Assembly: GCF_001895205.1 (NCBI RefSeq)
Contig: NZ_BDJF01000027.1
Span: 434,001-498,000 of the forward strand
Origin: Vibrio injensis
GTDB lineage: Bacteria > Pseudomonadota > Gammaproteobacteria > Enterobacterales > Vibrionaceae
Direction of reading: 5' to 3'
Length of the DNA stretch: 64,000 nt
Shown one piece after another: positions 26,880-36,280 of this stretch. The notes beneath the pieces were generated by a model that worked only from the letters and a program-made list of their open reading frames with translations, did not search any database and was not told the DNA's origin. Each line of letters opens with the position of its first letter. The stretch's first letter is position 1. The position numbers and the translations under genes are program-made.

Positions 26880-27764
26880 ATGGCCATTCCTAAGATAGCA
26901 GCGTACCACATACCCTCAAGTGATTCGTTTCCAGCCAACAAGGTAAACTGGCAGCTAGATGCCAAGAAAGCCGTGCTATTGGTGCATGATATGCAGAATT
27001 ACTTTATTAATTTCTTTGATAGGGCCGAGGCCCCTATCCCTGAGTTGATAAAGAATATTCAGTTAATAAAACAAGCCGCCGGTTTGGCTAATATTCCCGT
27101 GGTATACACGGCTCAGCCAGCGAATCAAGATCCAGAAGAGCGTGCATTATTAACAGATTTTTGGGGGACAGGATTGACCCAAGATACAGAAATTATTTCA
27201 GATGTCGCACCGAAAGAAGAGGATATTACTTACACTAAGTGGCGTTATAGCGCTTTTAAGAAAACGCCATTGCTAGAGTGGATGAATGAAACGGGTCGCG
27301 ATCAACTGATTATCGTGGGTGTTTACGCTCATATTGGTATTCTTTCAACGGCTCTTGATGCATTTATGCTAGATATTAAGCCTTTTGTGGTCGGTGATGC
27401 CGTAGCCGATTTTTCATTGGCAGAGCACCAGCAGATGCTTGCGTACATTACTGGCCGAGCTGGTAGTGTGAAGTCTACGCAACGCGTGATAGAAGAAATT
27501 CATCACAGCATTCAATTCGTGGCACCGCTCAGTCTAGAAGCGATGCAAAAAGATATCGCAGAAATGTTAGATCTCGATATAGAAGATGTAGACGTTGATG
27601 AAAATTTGATGCTGATTGGTTTGGACTCGATTCGTGCCATGAGATTATTCGAAGGTTGGCGAAAGCAAGGTGCCAATATCGCCTTCTCTGAAATTATTAA
27701 GAAAGTGACATTGAGAGAATGGTGGCAAACGATTGAAAAAGCTAAGAATTACGAAATAGCCTAG
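26880..27764 (+). CDS. vabB: Isochorismatase / aryl carrier protein (EntB / VabB-like)
   Basis: This is a bifunctional protein of 294 residues, as in EntB. The N-terminal isochorismatase domain (about 1-200) has the Asp of LVHDMQNYF, the Lys of YTKWRYSAF and the GVYAHIG motif; it cleaves isochorismate to 2,3-dihydro-2,3-DHB. The C-terminal carrier domain has Ser250 in GLDSIRAM, the phosphopantetheine site that holds DHB loaded by VabE. The start has AAGGAT upstream. It is transcribed alone from a Fur-type promoter and is convergent with vabE. Confidence 0.94.
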   Translation: MAIPKIAAYHIPSSDSFPANKVNWQLDAKKAVLLVHDMQNYFINFFDRAEAPIPELIKNIQLIKQAAGLANIPVVYTAQPANQDPEERALLTDFWGTGLTQDTEIISDVAPKEEDITYTKWRYSAFKKTPLLEWMNETGRDQLIIVGVYAHIGILSTALDAFMLDIKPFVVGDAVADFSLAEHQQMLAYITGRAGSVKSTQRVIEEIHHSIQFVAPLSLEAMQKDIAEMLDLDIEDVDVDENLMLIGLDSIRAMRLFEGWRKQGANIAFSEIIKKVTLREWWQTIEKAKNYEIA

Positions 27765-27780
27765 CCGTACCATTATTATA

Positions 27781-27812
27781 AAAAAACCGATTTCATTTGA
27801 AATCGGTTTTTT
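27781..27812. terminator. Bidirectional terminator between vabB and vabE
   Basis: A 14-bp perfect stem (AAAAAACCGATTTC with its complement) and loop ATTT, with T runs on both strands, sits between the two convergent genes. Confidence 0.92.
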
Positions 27813-27821
27813 AGTGTTTCT

Positions 27822-29447
27822 TTAGTTTGTGGAGAATTGTTCTCTCAGTTGCTTTTTGTTAATTTTACCGACAGGTGTTTTGGGTAATTTATCCATAAAT
27901 CGGATTTGATCAGGAATTTTGTATTCAGCTAGCCCTTTGGCATGCAGAAAACGTTTGAGTATGATTGGTTTAAGTGCTTTTTCTGGATTTAAAACAATAA
28001 TCGCACAGCTGCGTTCTCCTAGAAATTCGTCTTGAACGGCAATTAGTGCCACATCATGTACATCTGGATGCTGTAATAATAGATTTTCGACTTCTTCTGC
28101 TGCAATCTTTTCTCCACCACGGTTGATCTGATCTTTATCGCGTCCAGTGACAATGATATTACCCTCTGGAGTCAGCTTGACTAAATCGCCAGTAGAATAG
28201 AACCCTTGATGATTGAAAGCGCGTTGGTTATGTTCTTTTGCTCGGTAGTAACCGCGAATGGTATATGGACCTCGGGTCAGGAGTTGTCCTTCCTGACCAG
28301 GGGGGACCGGTTTACCGTCTTCATTGAGCACCAGTATTTCGTCATCGGGGGAAATAGGCCGCCCTTGCGTTGAAACAATAACGTCGATGGGGTCATCCAA
28401 ACGCGTGTAATTGACGAGGCCTTCTGCCATACCGAATACTTGCTGTAATTGACAACCTAGTTTTTCTGGTAACTGTTGTGCTGCACTTTGACTGAATTTA
28501 GCACCACCGACTTGCACTAGCTTTAAACTAGAAATGTCCTCGTTAGCTGAAGGTGCATATTGCATCCATAATAAGGCTAAAGGAGGAACGAGCGCTGATA
28601 CCGTCACTTTGTGGCGTTCTATTAAGTCAAATGCGGCTTTAGGCGATGAATCTTGACTGAGTATCACGCAGCCGCCGGAAAAAAATACCCCTAATGAACC
28701 AGGCGAGCTCAGTGGGAAATTATGCGCAACAGGTAGTACGCATAAGTATTTGGTACTTGGGTTAAACTGACAAATCTCGATGCTGCCTATCACACTATAG
28801 ACATAGTCATTATGGGTTCTCGGTATCAATTTTGGTGTGCCAGTTGTTCCGCCAGACAACTGATAAAAAGCGACATCTTCTGCTTTACTGTTTTGTTGGT
28901 AACAAGCATCCAAGTAAAGAGTATCGAGCGATTGAATATCGCTACAAGTGCTTTTACCTGATGTAATAGCGAATTTTAGTGATGGACAAGTTTCAAGCAA
29001 TAATAGGGCTTGTTTTTGTGTATCAACATTTGCGATTTGATCAGAAAAAATATAAGCCTTTGCTTCAGCGTGCTGGCAGAAATAGCTCAACTCGTTATGA
29101 CGATGTGCAGGTAATGCAAGAATGGGCTTGATCCCTTTCATGGTGAGAGCAAAAAAACAGAAGAAAAATTCAGCTTCATTGATCATCTGTAATACAACGT
29201 TATCACCAGCACTGAGGCCCAGAGCAGAAAAGCCTTTTGAGAGTTGGGCAATATTATTTTGAAGCTGTTGATAAGTATATTGCTGATCCTGACATACTAA
29301 GGCGATAGCGTCCGGTGATTGGACCGTCGTTACCGATAAGCAATCAAATAGTGTACGATCTTGCCAGTATCCTTGTTTACGGTAGTACTGCTCATAGTCA
29401 GTAGGCCAAGGTGTAAAGTCTAATGGTGTTGAAGTCGAATAAATCAT
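27822..29447 (-). CDS. vabE: 2,3-dihydroxybenzoate-AMP ligase (EntE / VabE-like)
   Basis: This is a stand-alone aryl adenylation enzyme of 541 residues, the size of EntE. The phosphate-binding loop SGGTTGTPK is at 198-206, the [14 protein letters not shown] and [13 protein letters not shown] motifs follow, and the A10 lysine is in PVGKINKK near the C-terminus. It activates DHB with ATP and transfers it to the carrier domain of VabB. AAGGG lies six bases before the ATG. The gene follows vabC by 9 bases in one operon. Confidence 0.94.
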   Translation of the reverse strand: MIYSTSTPLDFTPWPTDYEQYYRKQGYWQDRTLFDCLSVTTVQSPDAIALVCQDQQYTYQQLQNNIAQLSKGFSALGLSAGDNVVLQMINEAEFFFCFFALTMKGIKPILALPAHRHNELSYFCQHAEAKAYIFSDQIANVDTQKQALLLLETCPSLKFAITSGKSTCSDIQSLDTLYLDACYQQNSKAEDVAFYQLSGGTTGTPKLIPRTHNDYVYSVIGSIEICQFNPSTKYLCVLPVAHNFPLSSPGSLGVFFSGGCVILSQDSSPKAAFDLIERHKVTVSALVPPLALLWMQYAPSANEDISSLKLVQVGGAKFSQSAAQQLPEKLGCQLQQVFGMAEGLVNYTRLDDPIDVIVSTQGRPISPDDEILVLNEDGKPVPPGQEGQLLTRGPYTIRGYYRAKEHNQRAFNHQGFYSTGDLVKLTPEGNIIVTGRDKDQINRGGEKIAAEEVENLLLQHPDVHDVALIAVQDEFLGERSCAIIVLNPEKALKPIILKRFLHAKGLAEYKIPDQIRFMDKLPKTPVGKINKKQLREQFSTN

Positions 29448-29456
29448 GGAACGCCC

Positions 29457-30638
29457 TTATGCCGTAAGTAATTCGTCAATCTTTATCCCTGCAGCTTTTA
29501 AAATGGTACTCATTTTTGCGCCTGTTTCCTCAAGTTCACTTTGTGGCGATGATTCATGGACGATTCCAGCACCAGCAAAAATGCACATTTCTCGTTGGCT
29601 AACTTCAGCACAACGAATGGTCACAACCCACTCACCATTGCCTCGCGCGTCACACCAGCCAATCATCCCGCTGAAATAACCACGTTCAAACTTTTCAATC
29701 TGTTTAATCGCTTGATAAGCCGAGTGCCTTGGGAAGCCACATACCGCTGGTGTCGGATGAAGTTCTGCCGCAATTTGAAGTGAGTTTATTTCTGGATCAA
29801 TGGCTTGACCTTCTAATCTCGTTGAGAGATGGAGCATCGTTTCCGTTTCGATCACAGATGGCACCATGGGGGTAAAGAGATTACGGCAGTAGCCGCTGAG
29901 TACTTTTTCAACTTCTTCCACGACAAAGCTATGTTCATTTAAGTCTTTCTGAGTGTCGAGTAAAGAAGTGTGAGATATCTGGTTATCGGATTCATTGATT
30001 GACTTTGGACGTGAGCCTGCGAGCGGATTGGAAACCACATGCCCACCTTTTTTCGCTAATAGCAATTCTGGGCTTGCCCCCATCAGCTTAGTTTCTCTTC
30101 CAATATCGACAGCAAAAGTATAACCGAGAGAATTAATGGCAAGTAAGTTTCGTAGTAATGCGGTTTGATCAATGATTTGATCGGTGGCTATTCGCACTGA
30201 TCGAGACAGTACGACTTTAGAAAGATCGGTAGTATTAAACAGGTTTAACAAGGTTGAGACCCCCTGTTTATAGTCATTGCCTGTAGGGGGAGAAATGACC
30301 GTCGCCTTGTTTGCGCCAACCTTATCATTTTTACGTTCTCGTGCACTACTGGAGACATACAGTTTTTCAGGGATAAAAAACTTAGTTGGAGTCTTTTCAT
30401 CAAACGGTACGATAGCAAACAATACAGGATTATCATTCTCTGATTTTTTCACCTGTCCGAGCATTTGGTTAGCACGAACAGCTAGCTCAGAAAATGGAAT
30501 AGCTTGATCGAGTTGTTGCTCAATACCTACACCCAGCATTGAGTTATGTGGCGATGCAAAGAAAAAAGGGGCAGTTTCTAGTTCTTGGCTCAACAGTTCT
30601 TCAGCCATTCTGGAGAATCCGACAACTTCGCGTTTCAT
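29457..30638 (-). CDS. vabC: Isochorismate synthase (EntC / VabC-like)
   Basis: This is a chorismate-binding enzyme of 393 residues. It has the typical C-terminal segments [38 protein letters not shown] and GYFSGMIGW, and converts chorismate to isochorismate, the first committed step to DHB. I chose the ATG at 30638, preceded by TGAGGTC; a GTG five codons upstream is possible but lacks a ribosome site. It heads the vabC-vabE operon, divergent from vabA across two Fur-like sites. Confidence 0.93.
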   Translation of the reverse strand: MKREVVGFSRMAEELLSQELETAPFFFASPHNSMLGVGIEQQLDQAIPFSELAVRANQMLGQVKKSENDNPVLFAIVPFDEKTPTKFFIPEKLYVSSSARERKNDKVGANKATVISPPTGNDYKQGVSTLLNLFNTTDLSKVVLSRSVRIATDQIIDQTALLRNLLAINSLGYTFAVDIGRETKLMGASPELLLAKKGGHVVSNPLAGSRPKSINESDNQISHTSLLDTQKDLNEHSFVVEEVEKVLSGYCRNLFTPMVPSVIETETMLHLSTRLEGQAIDPEINSLQIAAELHPTPAVCGFPRHSAYQAIKQIEKFERGYFSGMIGWCDARGNGEWVVTIRCAEVSQREMCIFAGAGIVHESSPQSELEETGAKMSTILKAAGIKIDELLTA

Positions 30639-30710
30639 AATGACCTCATTCACAAAGGTGGCAAATATTTGCTATTTGTTTCATACGCAATACGTTGTAA
30701 GATTATACAT

Positions 30711-30729
30711 GATAACGATTATCAGTTTC
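30711..30729. promoter_or_regulatory. Fur-box-like site, vabC / vabA promoter (1)
   Basis: GATAACGATTATCAGTTTC matches the Fur consensus at about 15 of 19 positions between the divergent vabC-vabE and vabA units. Confidence 0.7.
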
Positions 30730-30746
30730 AAATGATAATCGATCTT
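30728..30746. promoter_or_regulatory. Fur-box-like site, vabC / vabA promoter (2)
   Basis: This weaker match (about 12 of 19, core AAATGATAATC) abuts the first site, as in Fur operators extended by overlapping hexamers. Confidence 0.5.
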
Positions 30747-30783
30747 GTTTGGTGGCAGTTAATATAAAAGAGGAGATATTAGG

Positions 30784-31557
30784 TTGAATCAGAATAATCA
30801 AACAGTATTGCTAACAGGATCAAGCCAAGGTATTGGGTATGCGGTATTGGAACGACTGCTCATCGAAGGATATAGAGTGGTTGCAACCGATCGATGCATT
30901 GACAAGCTTGATGAACATTTGGCCTCTTTGCAACGACAGTATGCTGAGAGGCTCGATTGTTATGCGATTGATTTGCTTGATAGTCAATTAGATCAGAAAG
31001 TCGCGCAGCTTTGTCGTCAGTATCGTTTTGATCATTTAATTAGCTGTGCGGGAATCTTAAGCATCGGGAGTGTTTCTTCAATGCCTATTGAAGAAATTAG
31101 GAAAATGTTTGAGGTTAATACTTTTGCTGCCATGAGCATTATTCAGAATGTAGCCAAGGGAATGAAACAACGGAAGTCGGGAAATATTGTGGTTATTGGT
31201 TCAAATTCCGCTAATACGCCAAGGATGAATATTGGTGGATATGCAGCATCAAAATCTGCCTTGCATCTGTTAGTCAAGTGCTGTGCATTAGAGTTGGCAG
31301 AATTCGGTATTCGCTGCAATATAGTCAGCCCGGGCTCAACGAGAACAGAGATGCAGACACAGCTTTGGAATGAAAGTTACGGTGAGCAACAAGTGATTGA
31401 AGGAAATCTTGCTCAATATCGTCTAGGTATTCCATTGGGAAGGATGGCTGAACCTGCTGATATAGCGAATACGGTGCTTTTCCTCATGTCAGACTCTGCG
31501 CGTCAAATTACTATGCATGACTTACGAGTAGATGGCGGTGCAACGCTCGATAATTAA
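30784..31557 (+). CDS. vabA: 2,3-dihydro-2,3-dihydroxybenzoate dehydrogenase (EntA / VabA-like)
   Basis: This is a short-chain dehydrogenase of 257 residues with cofactor loop TGSSQGIG (11-18), Ser140, and the catalytic Tyr153 and Lys157 in GGYAASK. It oxidises the product of the isochorismatase to 2,3-DHB with NAD. The start is TTG with AGGAG eight bases upstream; no ATG fits the family N-terminus. It is monocistronic and ends at a strong terminator shared with vabG. Confidence 0.92.
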   Translation: MNQNNQTVLLTGSSQGIGYAVLERLLIEGYRVVATDRCIDKLDEHLASLQRQYAERLDCYAIDLLDSQLDQKVAQLCRQYRFDHLISCAGILSIGSVSSMPIEEIRKMFEVNTFAAMSIIQNVAKGMKQRKSGNIVVIGSNSANTPRMNIGGYAASKSALHLLVKCCALELAEFGIRCNIVSPGSTRTEMQTQLWNESYGEQQVIEGNLAQYRLGIPLGRMAEPADIANTVLFLMSDSARQITMHDLRVDGGATLDN

Positions 31558-31582
31558 TTATTCGATAATGTTAGAAAATTAA

Positions 31583-31613
31583 AATAAAACAGGCTCTTAG
31601 AGCCTGTTTTATT
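31583..31613. terminator. Bidirectional terminator between vabA and vabG
   Basis: A 14-bp perfect stem (AATAAAACAGGCTC with its complement) has loop TTA. It overlaps the last codons of vabG and serves both convergent genes. Confidence 0.88.
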
Positions 31614-32685
31614 AAGCGATTTCTGACTGAAGACAGTGTACTTTACGATAATACTCTACTGCCTGAGCAAGTGTGTCTAGGAAAACAGTGCTGTCTTCCC
31701 AATCTAGGCATTCATCGGTTATCGATTTACCATAAATGAGAGTCTGATCAAGTCTTTGATTTCCACCTTTTAAGAAGCTTTCACACATTACCCCTGCTAT
31801 ATTTTGTTCTCCATTCATGAGCTGGGCAGCGATGTCTTTCACCACTTTCAATTGATTTTTAGCAATTTTACTGCTGTTCCCGTGGCTGCAGTCAACAATC
31901 AGTCTAGGGCTAAGATTGTTGGACTTTAAGTGTTCAGCTGTATTTTTTATATGTTCGCTTGAATAATTGGGAGTTAAGCCACCACGCAAAATAATGTGGC
32001 AATGTTTATTGCCTACTGTGTGTGCGGCCATTGGGGTGCCATCCGCTGAGGACACAATCAGTACATGATTATCTTGTGCTGCATGAATCGCATCAATAGA
32101 GATTGCGGTATTGCCATCGGTCCCATTTTTGAATCCGATTGGGCAATCTAATCCAGAGGCGAGTTGACGGTGTGGTTGTGATTCTGTTGTCCTTGCTCCA
32201 ATTGCTCCCCAGCAGATCAAATCAGCGATGTAAGGTGCGATATTGGTGTCAAGAAACTCTGTAGCCGTTGGGATCCCAAGTTCAAGTATCGATTTCAGCA
32301 GCTTTCTGCTGCGATACAGGCCTTGAACTAAATCAAATTGACCGTTCAAGTTAGGATCAACGATGTATCCTTTCCATCCTCTGCGGGTTCGTGGTTTTTC
32401 AAAATAAGTTCTCATCACGATTTTTAAGCTATCACGATATTTTTCTTGAATTTTGGCGAGCCGCAGCGCGTATCCTAGGGCTGCTTTAGGATCATGGATC
32501 GAGCATGGACCAATAATGACTAAGAGACGAGAATCCTCCCCACAGATAATACGCTTAATTTCCTCTCTTTGTTTTTTAACAAAGCGATACAGTCGTTCAT
32601 CCACGGAAGTATTGGTTAACGATACGCCAATATCGGGCAAAGGGGAGAAGGTTGAAGCATTGATGACGTCGGTTATAGAGTGCAT
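31612..32685 (-). CDS. vabG: 3-deoxy-7-phosphoheptulonate (DAHP) synthase, siderophore-dedicated
   Basis: This class I DAHP synthase of 357 residues has LVIIGPCSIHDP, RTYFEKPRTRRGWKG, GARTTESQPHR and DCSHGNS, as in AroF/G/H. It makes the first shikimate-pathway intermediate from PEP and erythrose 4-phosphate. Its placement behind a near-perfect Fur site in the siderophore locus argues that it raises chorismate supply under iron starvation, like VabG of V. anguillarum. I chose the ATG at 32685 with GGA upstream over the in-frame TTG at 32697. Feedback regulation by an aromatic amino acid cannot be read with certainty. Confidence 0.9.
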   Translation of the reverse strand: MHSITDVINASTFSPLPDIGVSLTNTSVDERLYRFVKKQREEIKRIICGEDSRLLVIIGPCSIHDPKAALGYALRLAKIQEKYRDSLKIVMRTYFEKPRTRRGWKGYIVDPNLNGQFDLVQGLYRSRKLLKSILELGIPTATEFLDTNIAPYIADLICWGAIGARTTESQPHRQLASGLDCPIGFKNGTDGNTAISIDAIHAAQDNHVLIVSSADGTPMAAHTVGNKHCHIILRGGLTPNYSSEHIKNTAEHLKSNNLSPRLIVDCSHGNSSKIAKNQLKVVKDIAAQLMNGEQNIAGVMCESFLKGGNQRLDQTLIYGKSITDECLDWEDSTVFLDTLAQAVEYYRKVHCLQSEIA

Positions 32686-32735
32686 GGGCGTTTCCAAATC
32701 GAGCTAATCTGTGGTTTTCTATTAAACCTACATTT

Positions 32736-32754
32736 GTTAATGATAATTATTATC
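32736..32754. promoter_or_regulatory. Strong Fur box, vabG / vabD promoter
   Basis: GTTAATGATAATTATTATC matches the Fur consensus at 17 of 19 positions and extends as the palindrome AATGATAATTATTATCATT. It is the best Fur site in the window. Confidence 0.85.
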
Positions 32755-32877
32755 ATTGAGTTTGAGGTATAGTGTGAGACTAATGGTAATTTGTCAATAT
32801 TCAGAAGAGGTAGGAAAATGGGAAAATTCGTCCTAGTCTATATAACATATTGTTTTTCATTGTATTATAAGTATTAA

Positions 32878-32896
32878 TACTAACCATTATCATTTT
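32878..32896. promoter_or_regulatory. Second Fur-box-like site near vabD
   Basis: Read on the minus strand, the core AAATGATAATGGTTAG matches the Fur consensus at about 13 of 19 positions. It lies 20 bases before the vabD ATG. Confidence 0.6.
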
Positions 32897-32916
32897 CTGG
32901 CTGAATAGAAATACTC

Positions 32917-33639
32917 ATGTTTATTCCAAACTCGCCGAGTTTTTTAGAAATCAATTGGTTAACCGTGGATTATTCGTATCACTTCATCAATACCATGTTA
33001 ATGGAGTATACCGAGTTACCCCACACCTTAAATCAAGCGGTATTGAAGCGAAAATGTGAGTTTTTGGCCGGTAGAGTGTGCGCACAACGTGGGCTGAATC
33101 AATTGATGGGCTCTCGCGTAGTGAGCATTAAAATCGGAAAACATCGGCAACCGATGTGGCCGACTGGGATAGTTGGGTCTATTTCCCATTGTTTGGACTA
33201 TGCCGTTTCAGCTGTTGGCTTTAAAAGCGACCAATGTATCTCAGTTGGAATCGATATTGAAAAAGTCATCACTACGCAATTTGCCAAAGAAATTACCAAT
33301 CAGGTGTTGTCAGAGGGGGAGATGGTTTTTGCAGAACAGTTTGATGAATTTCAATCCTTCTTAACCCTTGTTTTTTCCGCGAAAGAGTCGATTTATAAAG
33401 CGATTTTTCCTTTTGTAAAACAAGTTTTAGATTTTGATTGTGTACAGTTGATTGCTGTGGATCAAAAACAACAGATATTACAATTTCAGTTTTCTCCTTT
33501 TTTACTTGAGGTTCTCAATTCGAGAGTGACGGTCAACTACCATTTTTGTCAGGCAGATACAGTAGCGACTTGGTGTTTGCTCTCAAAAAATCATCTTCAT
33601 TTTAGAACGATGAAGGACGCGGTTAGCTTGATTGATTGA
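32917..33639 (+). CDS. vabD: EntD-family phosphopantetheinyl transferase
   Basis: The 240-residue protein has the PPTase signatures GIDIE (111-115) and FSAKESIYK (153-161) and the RKCEFLAGR region seen in EntD. It moves 4'-phosphopantetheine from CoA to the carrier serines of VabB and both VabF modules. It is the outermost gene of the siderophore locus and is read from a Fur-type promoter. Copy C of the dispersed repeat begins two bases after its stop codon. Confidence 0.92.
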   Translation: MFIPNSPSFLEINWLTVDYSYHFINTMLMEYTELPHTLNQAVLKRKCEFLAGRVCAQRGLNQLMGSRVVSIKIGKHRQPMWPTGIVGSISHCLDYAVSAVGFKSDQCISVGIDIEKVITTQFAKEITNQVLSEGEMVFAEQFDEFQSFLTLVFSAKESIYKAIFPFVKQVLDFDCVQLIAVDQKQQILQFQFSPFLLEVLNSRVTVNYHFCQADTVATWCLLSKNHLHFRTMKDAVSLID

Positions 33640-33640
33640 A

Positions 33641-33704
33641 GTCGTCGTTGTCTGGGCTTCGTCGTTTATCTCAATCGCATTGTGTGTTCATATTTAGGCG
33701 ATTG
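33641..33704 (+). repeat. Dispersed intergenic repeat, copy C
   Basis: This copy shares with copy B the stretch CGTTTA(C/T) followed by CAATCGCAT and a GGCGAT end. It is the most degenerate of the three; its hairpin arm reads ATATTTAGGCGATTG. It marks the boundary between the siderophore and isonitrile gene groups. Confidence 0.45.
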
Positions 33705-33723
33705 TTCCTTGATCAGTAACGAT

Positions 33724-33749
33724 GGGTTCTATTTTGGCTGTCTAGTCAA
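33724..33749 (+). promoter_or_regulatory. Shared motif upstream of the pvcB-like gene
   Basis: The 26 bases begin GGGTTCTATTTT and end TCTAGTCAA. They match the segment at 37196-37221 at 22 of 26 positions in the same orientation, and GTAAC occurs at the same offset upstream of both. The probable reader is the LysR regulator of the cluster. Confidence 0.65.
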
Positions 33750-33792
33750 TACGATACAGAAGGCGAATAATCTGACGGAGAAGTATTGACTA
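33743..33792. promoter_or_regulatory. Spaced inverted repeat, likely LysR operator
   Basis: TAGTCAATAC (33743-33752) and GTATTGACTA (33783-33792) are perfect 10-base inverted repeats with centres 40 bp apart, about four helical turns. The left arm overlaps the shared motif and the right arm lies 22 bases before the pvcB-like ATG. Confidence 0.55.
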
Positions 33793-33814
33793 ACCCAGTA
33801 TGGAGACCGTTGAA

Positions 33815-34663
33815 ATGCCTTATAAAATAACTTCACTCGACCCTTTTGGGGTTATGGTTGAAGCGCAACACTCTTCTACCCATGTTGTTGAGCTTGATAT
33901 ATCGAGCTTACGCCATTTGTTTGAGCGTCATCAGCTCGTGCTCTTACGGGGCTTTACGGTTTTTGAACAGGCTGAAGATTTTGCTGACTATTGTGAGCAA
34001 TGGGGAGAAGTGAGCATATGGCCGTTTGGCCGAGTACTTGAGCTGATTCAAAAAGAGCAGCCCGAAGATCATATTTTCGACAGCAGTTACATGCCGATGC
34101 ATTGGGATGGCATGTATCGTCCGCAAGTACCAGAGTACCAGATTTTCCAATGTGTCGAAGCTCCCTTACCCGGTAATGGTGGACGGACAACGTTTTGTCA
34201 TACCATGCTTGCCTTAGACAATGCTTCGGAGCAGGAGCGATCATTATGGCGGAAAGCGACGGGACACTATCAACGTAAAATGGAGTTTTATCACAGTAAA
34301 ACGGTCTCTCCCATCGTGATGCCTCATCCATATAAAGGCTATGAGGTCATTCGTTATAACGAACCCCATGTGGTCGACAATGGTGATTTACTTAATCCAC
34401 CAGATGTTACGTTATCGGGCATTTCAGATAGTGAAGCGATGGCGTGCCATCAAAGTTTACGCCGCGCTTTGTATGACCCACGCAACTTCTATGCACATGA
34501 GTGGCAGTCAGGGGACATTGTTATTACTGATAATTTCTCTTTATTACATGGCCGCGAGGCTTTCACATCACATACCCCACGGCATATTCGTCGTGTGCAG
34601 GTTTTAAGCAATCCGCCTTACCATAACCCTAGTTTGGAGTCGTACGAATGTCCGCAAGAGTAG
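33815..34663 (+). CDS. PvcB-like Fe(II)/2-oxoglutarate dioxygenase
   Basis: This TauD/PvcB-family enzyme is 282 residues long from the ATG at 33815, which has GGAG nine bases upstream. The in-frame ATG at 33800 lacks a ribosome site. The iron ligands are intact: His96 and Asp98 in MHWDGMY and His245 in LLHGRE, with a 2-oxoglutarate-binding Arg near 260 in HIRRVQV. PvcB/IsnB enzymes oxidise isonitrile-bearing tyrosine derivatives, often with loss of the carboxylate to give a vinyl isonitrile. The stop overlaps the next gene by 16 bases, so the two are coupled. A plain TauD role is less likely, given the isonitrile synthase gene nearby. Confidence 0.75.
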   Translation: MPYKITSLDPFGVMVEAQHSSTHVVELDISSLRHLFERHQLVLLRGFTVFEQAEDFADYCEQWGEVSIWPFGRVLELIQKEQPEDHIFDSSYMPMHWDGMYRPQVPEYQIFQCVEAPLPGNGGRTTFCHTMLALDNASEQERSLWRKATGHYQRKMEFYHSKTVSPIVMPHPYKGYEVIRYNEPHVVDNGDLLNPPDVTLSGISDSEAMACHQSLRRALYDPRNFYAHEWQSGDIVITDNFSLLHGREAFTSHTPRHIRRVQVLSNPPYHNPSLESYECPQE

Positions 34664-36126
34664 TTGATATTGTTATTATTGGTGCAGGTCCGGTTGGTTT
34701 AATGAGCGCTTACTTAGCGCAGCGATATGGATTGAGTACGGTTATCATTGATAAATCTTCAGAGCCATTACAGGTTGGTCGTGCTGATGCGCTTAATGCG
34801 AGAACGTTACAATTATTAGAAATTGTCGATCTGTTTGAGCCGCTGTATCCACTGGGTAAGCCTTGTAATACCAGTTCCGTATGGGCAGATGGACAATTTA
34901 TTTCCCGCCAATCTTCATGGTGGGAAGCGTTGGAAGGCTGCTTGCATCCGCATTTTTTGATGCTTGGTCAGTCTTATCTTGAGCAGCTACTGGACGATAA
35001 ACTCACGTCATTGAATGCCCCAGTATGGCGTCAAACATCGGTGAAGGATATTGTTATTCATTCAGAGAATTGCCTGACCGAGTTAACCAATGGCGAGATC
35101 ATTGAGTCGCGTTTTGTGATTGGTGCCGATGGCGCTCAGTCGTTTGTTCGCCAGCGGTTCACTATTCCCTTCCAGATAGTGCGTCCGGAAATTATTTGGG
35201 CTGTGATTGACGGCGTTATTGACAGTGACTTCCCCAAAGTCCCGGAAATTATCGTCTTTCAAGCAGAGACTTCGGATGTCGCGTGGATTCCTCGTGAAGG
35301 TGACATCGACCGTTTTTATGTCCGAATGGATACGCATGACTTTACCGTAGAGCAAGTGATTGAAAAAATTAATCGTGCCATGGCACCACATCAATTAAGG
35401 TTTAAAAAGAGAGTGTGGTTCTCTCAATTTGCGGTTAAAGAGTCCGTTGCTGAGCGTTATGACATAGAAAATCGCCTCTTTTTAGCCGGAGATGCTTGTC
35501 ATGTTCATTCTGTCAATGGCGGGCAAGGTTTGAATACCGGATTAGCCGATGCGTTTAATTTGATCTGGAAACTGAACATGGTCCTAAAAGGTCATACGAA
35601 TGAGTCACTGCTAACCAGCTATCAAGAGGAGCGTCAACCCGTTGCCCAGAGTGTAATTGCCAGCTCGGGTGAGTTAGTGCGCTCGACCAAGTTTTCTGCA
35701 ACGAATACTCATGCGCAAGATTACGTGAAAATAGTCGAGAAGCGTTCGGGCAATATTACCGGAATGGGCATTCGTTATGGTGAACAAGGATTAGTCGGTA
35801 CGCGGATATTTGATTTTGTATTCAATACGCCAACGCAAAAAACTCGGCTTTATTCATTGCTGGATTATTGTCAATGGACATTATTGATCGCAAGTGATAC
35901 CGATTATGAGTTGAATCTGCCAGAGTTTATTAAGGTGATTCGAATTGGCTCGCGGGCAGAATATGCTCCTTATTGGACAAGTCAAAATCCATACACTGAC
36001 CAAGCGTTATTAATACGTCCAGATAGCTACATTCATTCAATCAATGATTTGCTTGATTTGAATGCGTGGTTAGCAACCAGTATCGAGGCAATATCCAATG
36101 GTTTATCAGTGCCACCTGAGTTTTAA
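34648..36126 (+). CDS. FAD-dependent aromatic monooxygenase
   Basis: This is a class A flavoprotein hydroxylase of 492 residues (PheA/TfdB/UbiH type). The FAD-binding GAGPVG is at 12-17, the GADGAQSFVRQ motif lies in the middle, and GDACHVHSVNGGQG starts near 281. GGAG lies eight bases before the ATG. Such enzymes hydroxylate phenols with NAD(P)H and O2. Coupling to the PvcB-like gene suggests that it hydroxylates the tyrosine-derived isonitrile scaffold, for example to a catechol. This flavoenzyme type differs from the PvcC type of Pseudomonas, so the product may differ too. Confidence 0.78.
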   Translation: MSARVVDIVIIGAGPVGLMSAYLAQRYGLSTVIIDKSSEPLQVGRADALNARTLQLLEIVDLFEPLYPLGKPCNTSSVWADGQFISRQSSWWEALEGCLHPHFLMLGQSYLEQLLDDKLTSLNAPVWRQTSVKDIVIHSENCLTELTNGEIIESRFVIGADGAQSFVRQRFTIPFQIVRPEIIWAVIDGVIDSDFPKVPEIIVFQAETSDVAWIPREGDIDRFYVRMDTHDFTVEQVIEKINRAMAPHQLRFKKRVWFSQFAVKESVAERYDIENRLFLAGDACHVHSVNGGQGLNTGLADAFNLIWKLNMVLKGHTNESLLTSYQEERQPVAQSVIASSGELVRSTKFSATNTHAQDYVKIVEKRSGNITGMGIRYGEQGLVGTRIFDFVFNTPTQKTRLYSLLDYCQWTLLIASDTDYELNLPEFIKVIRIGSRAEYAPYWTSQNPYTDQALLIRPDSYIHSINDLLDLNAWLATSIEAISNGLSVPPEF

Positions 36127-36128
36127 GC

Positions 36129-36153
36129 GGTGAGGACGATGATCGTCCTCACC
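36129..36153. terminator. Strong hairpin after the FAD monooxygenase
   Basis: The 11-bp perfect stem GGTGAGGACGA / TCGTCCTCACC has loop TGA and starts 3 bases after the stop codon. There is no T tract, so it may protect the mRNA 3' end or act as a factor-assisted terminator between the convergent monooxygenase and LysR genes. Confidence 0.5.
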
Positions 36154-36280
36154 AAAAGACAGTTGATGGTGGCGCAAGTGATTTGCTTATTTCTTTGCCA
36201 TTCATCGACTATCTAAAACGCCAGTGATGTTACTGACGACTCATTTTATGAGGCAAAATAGTCGGGTGGTTTATTCTCCA

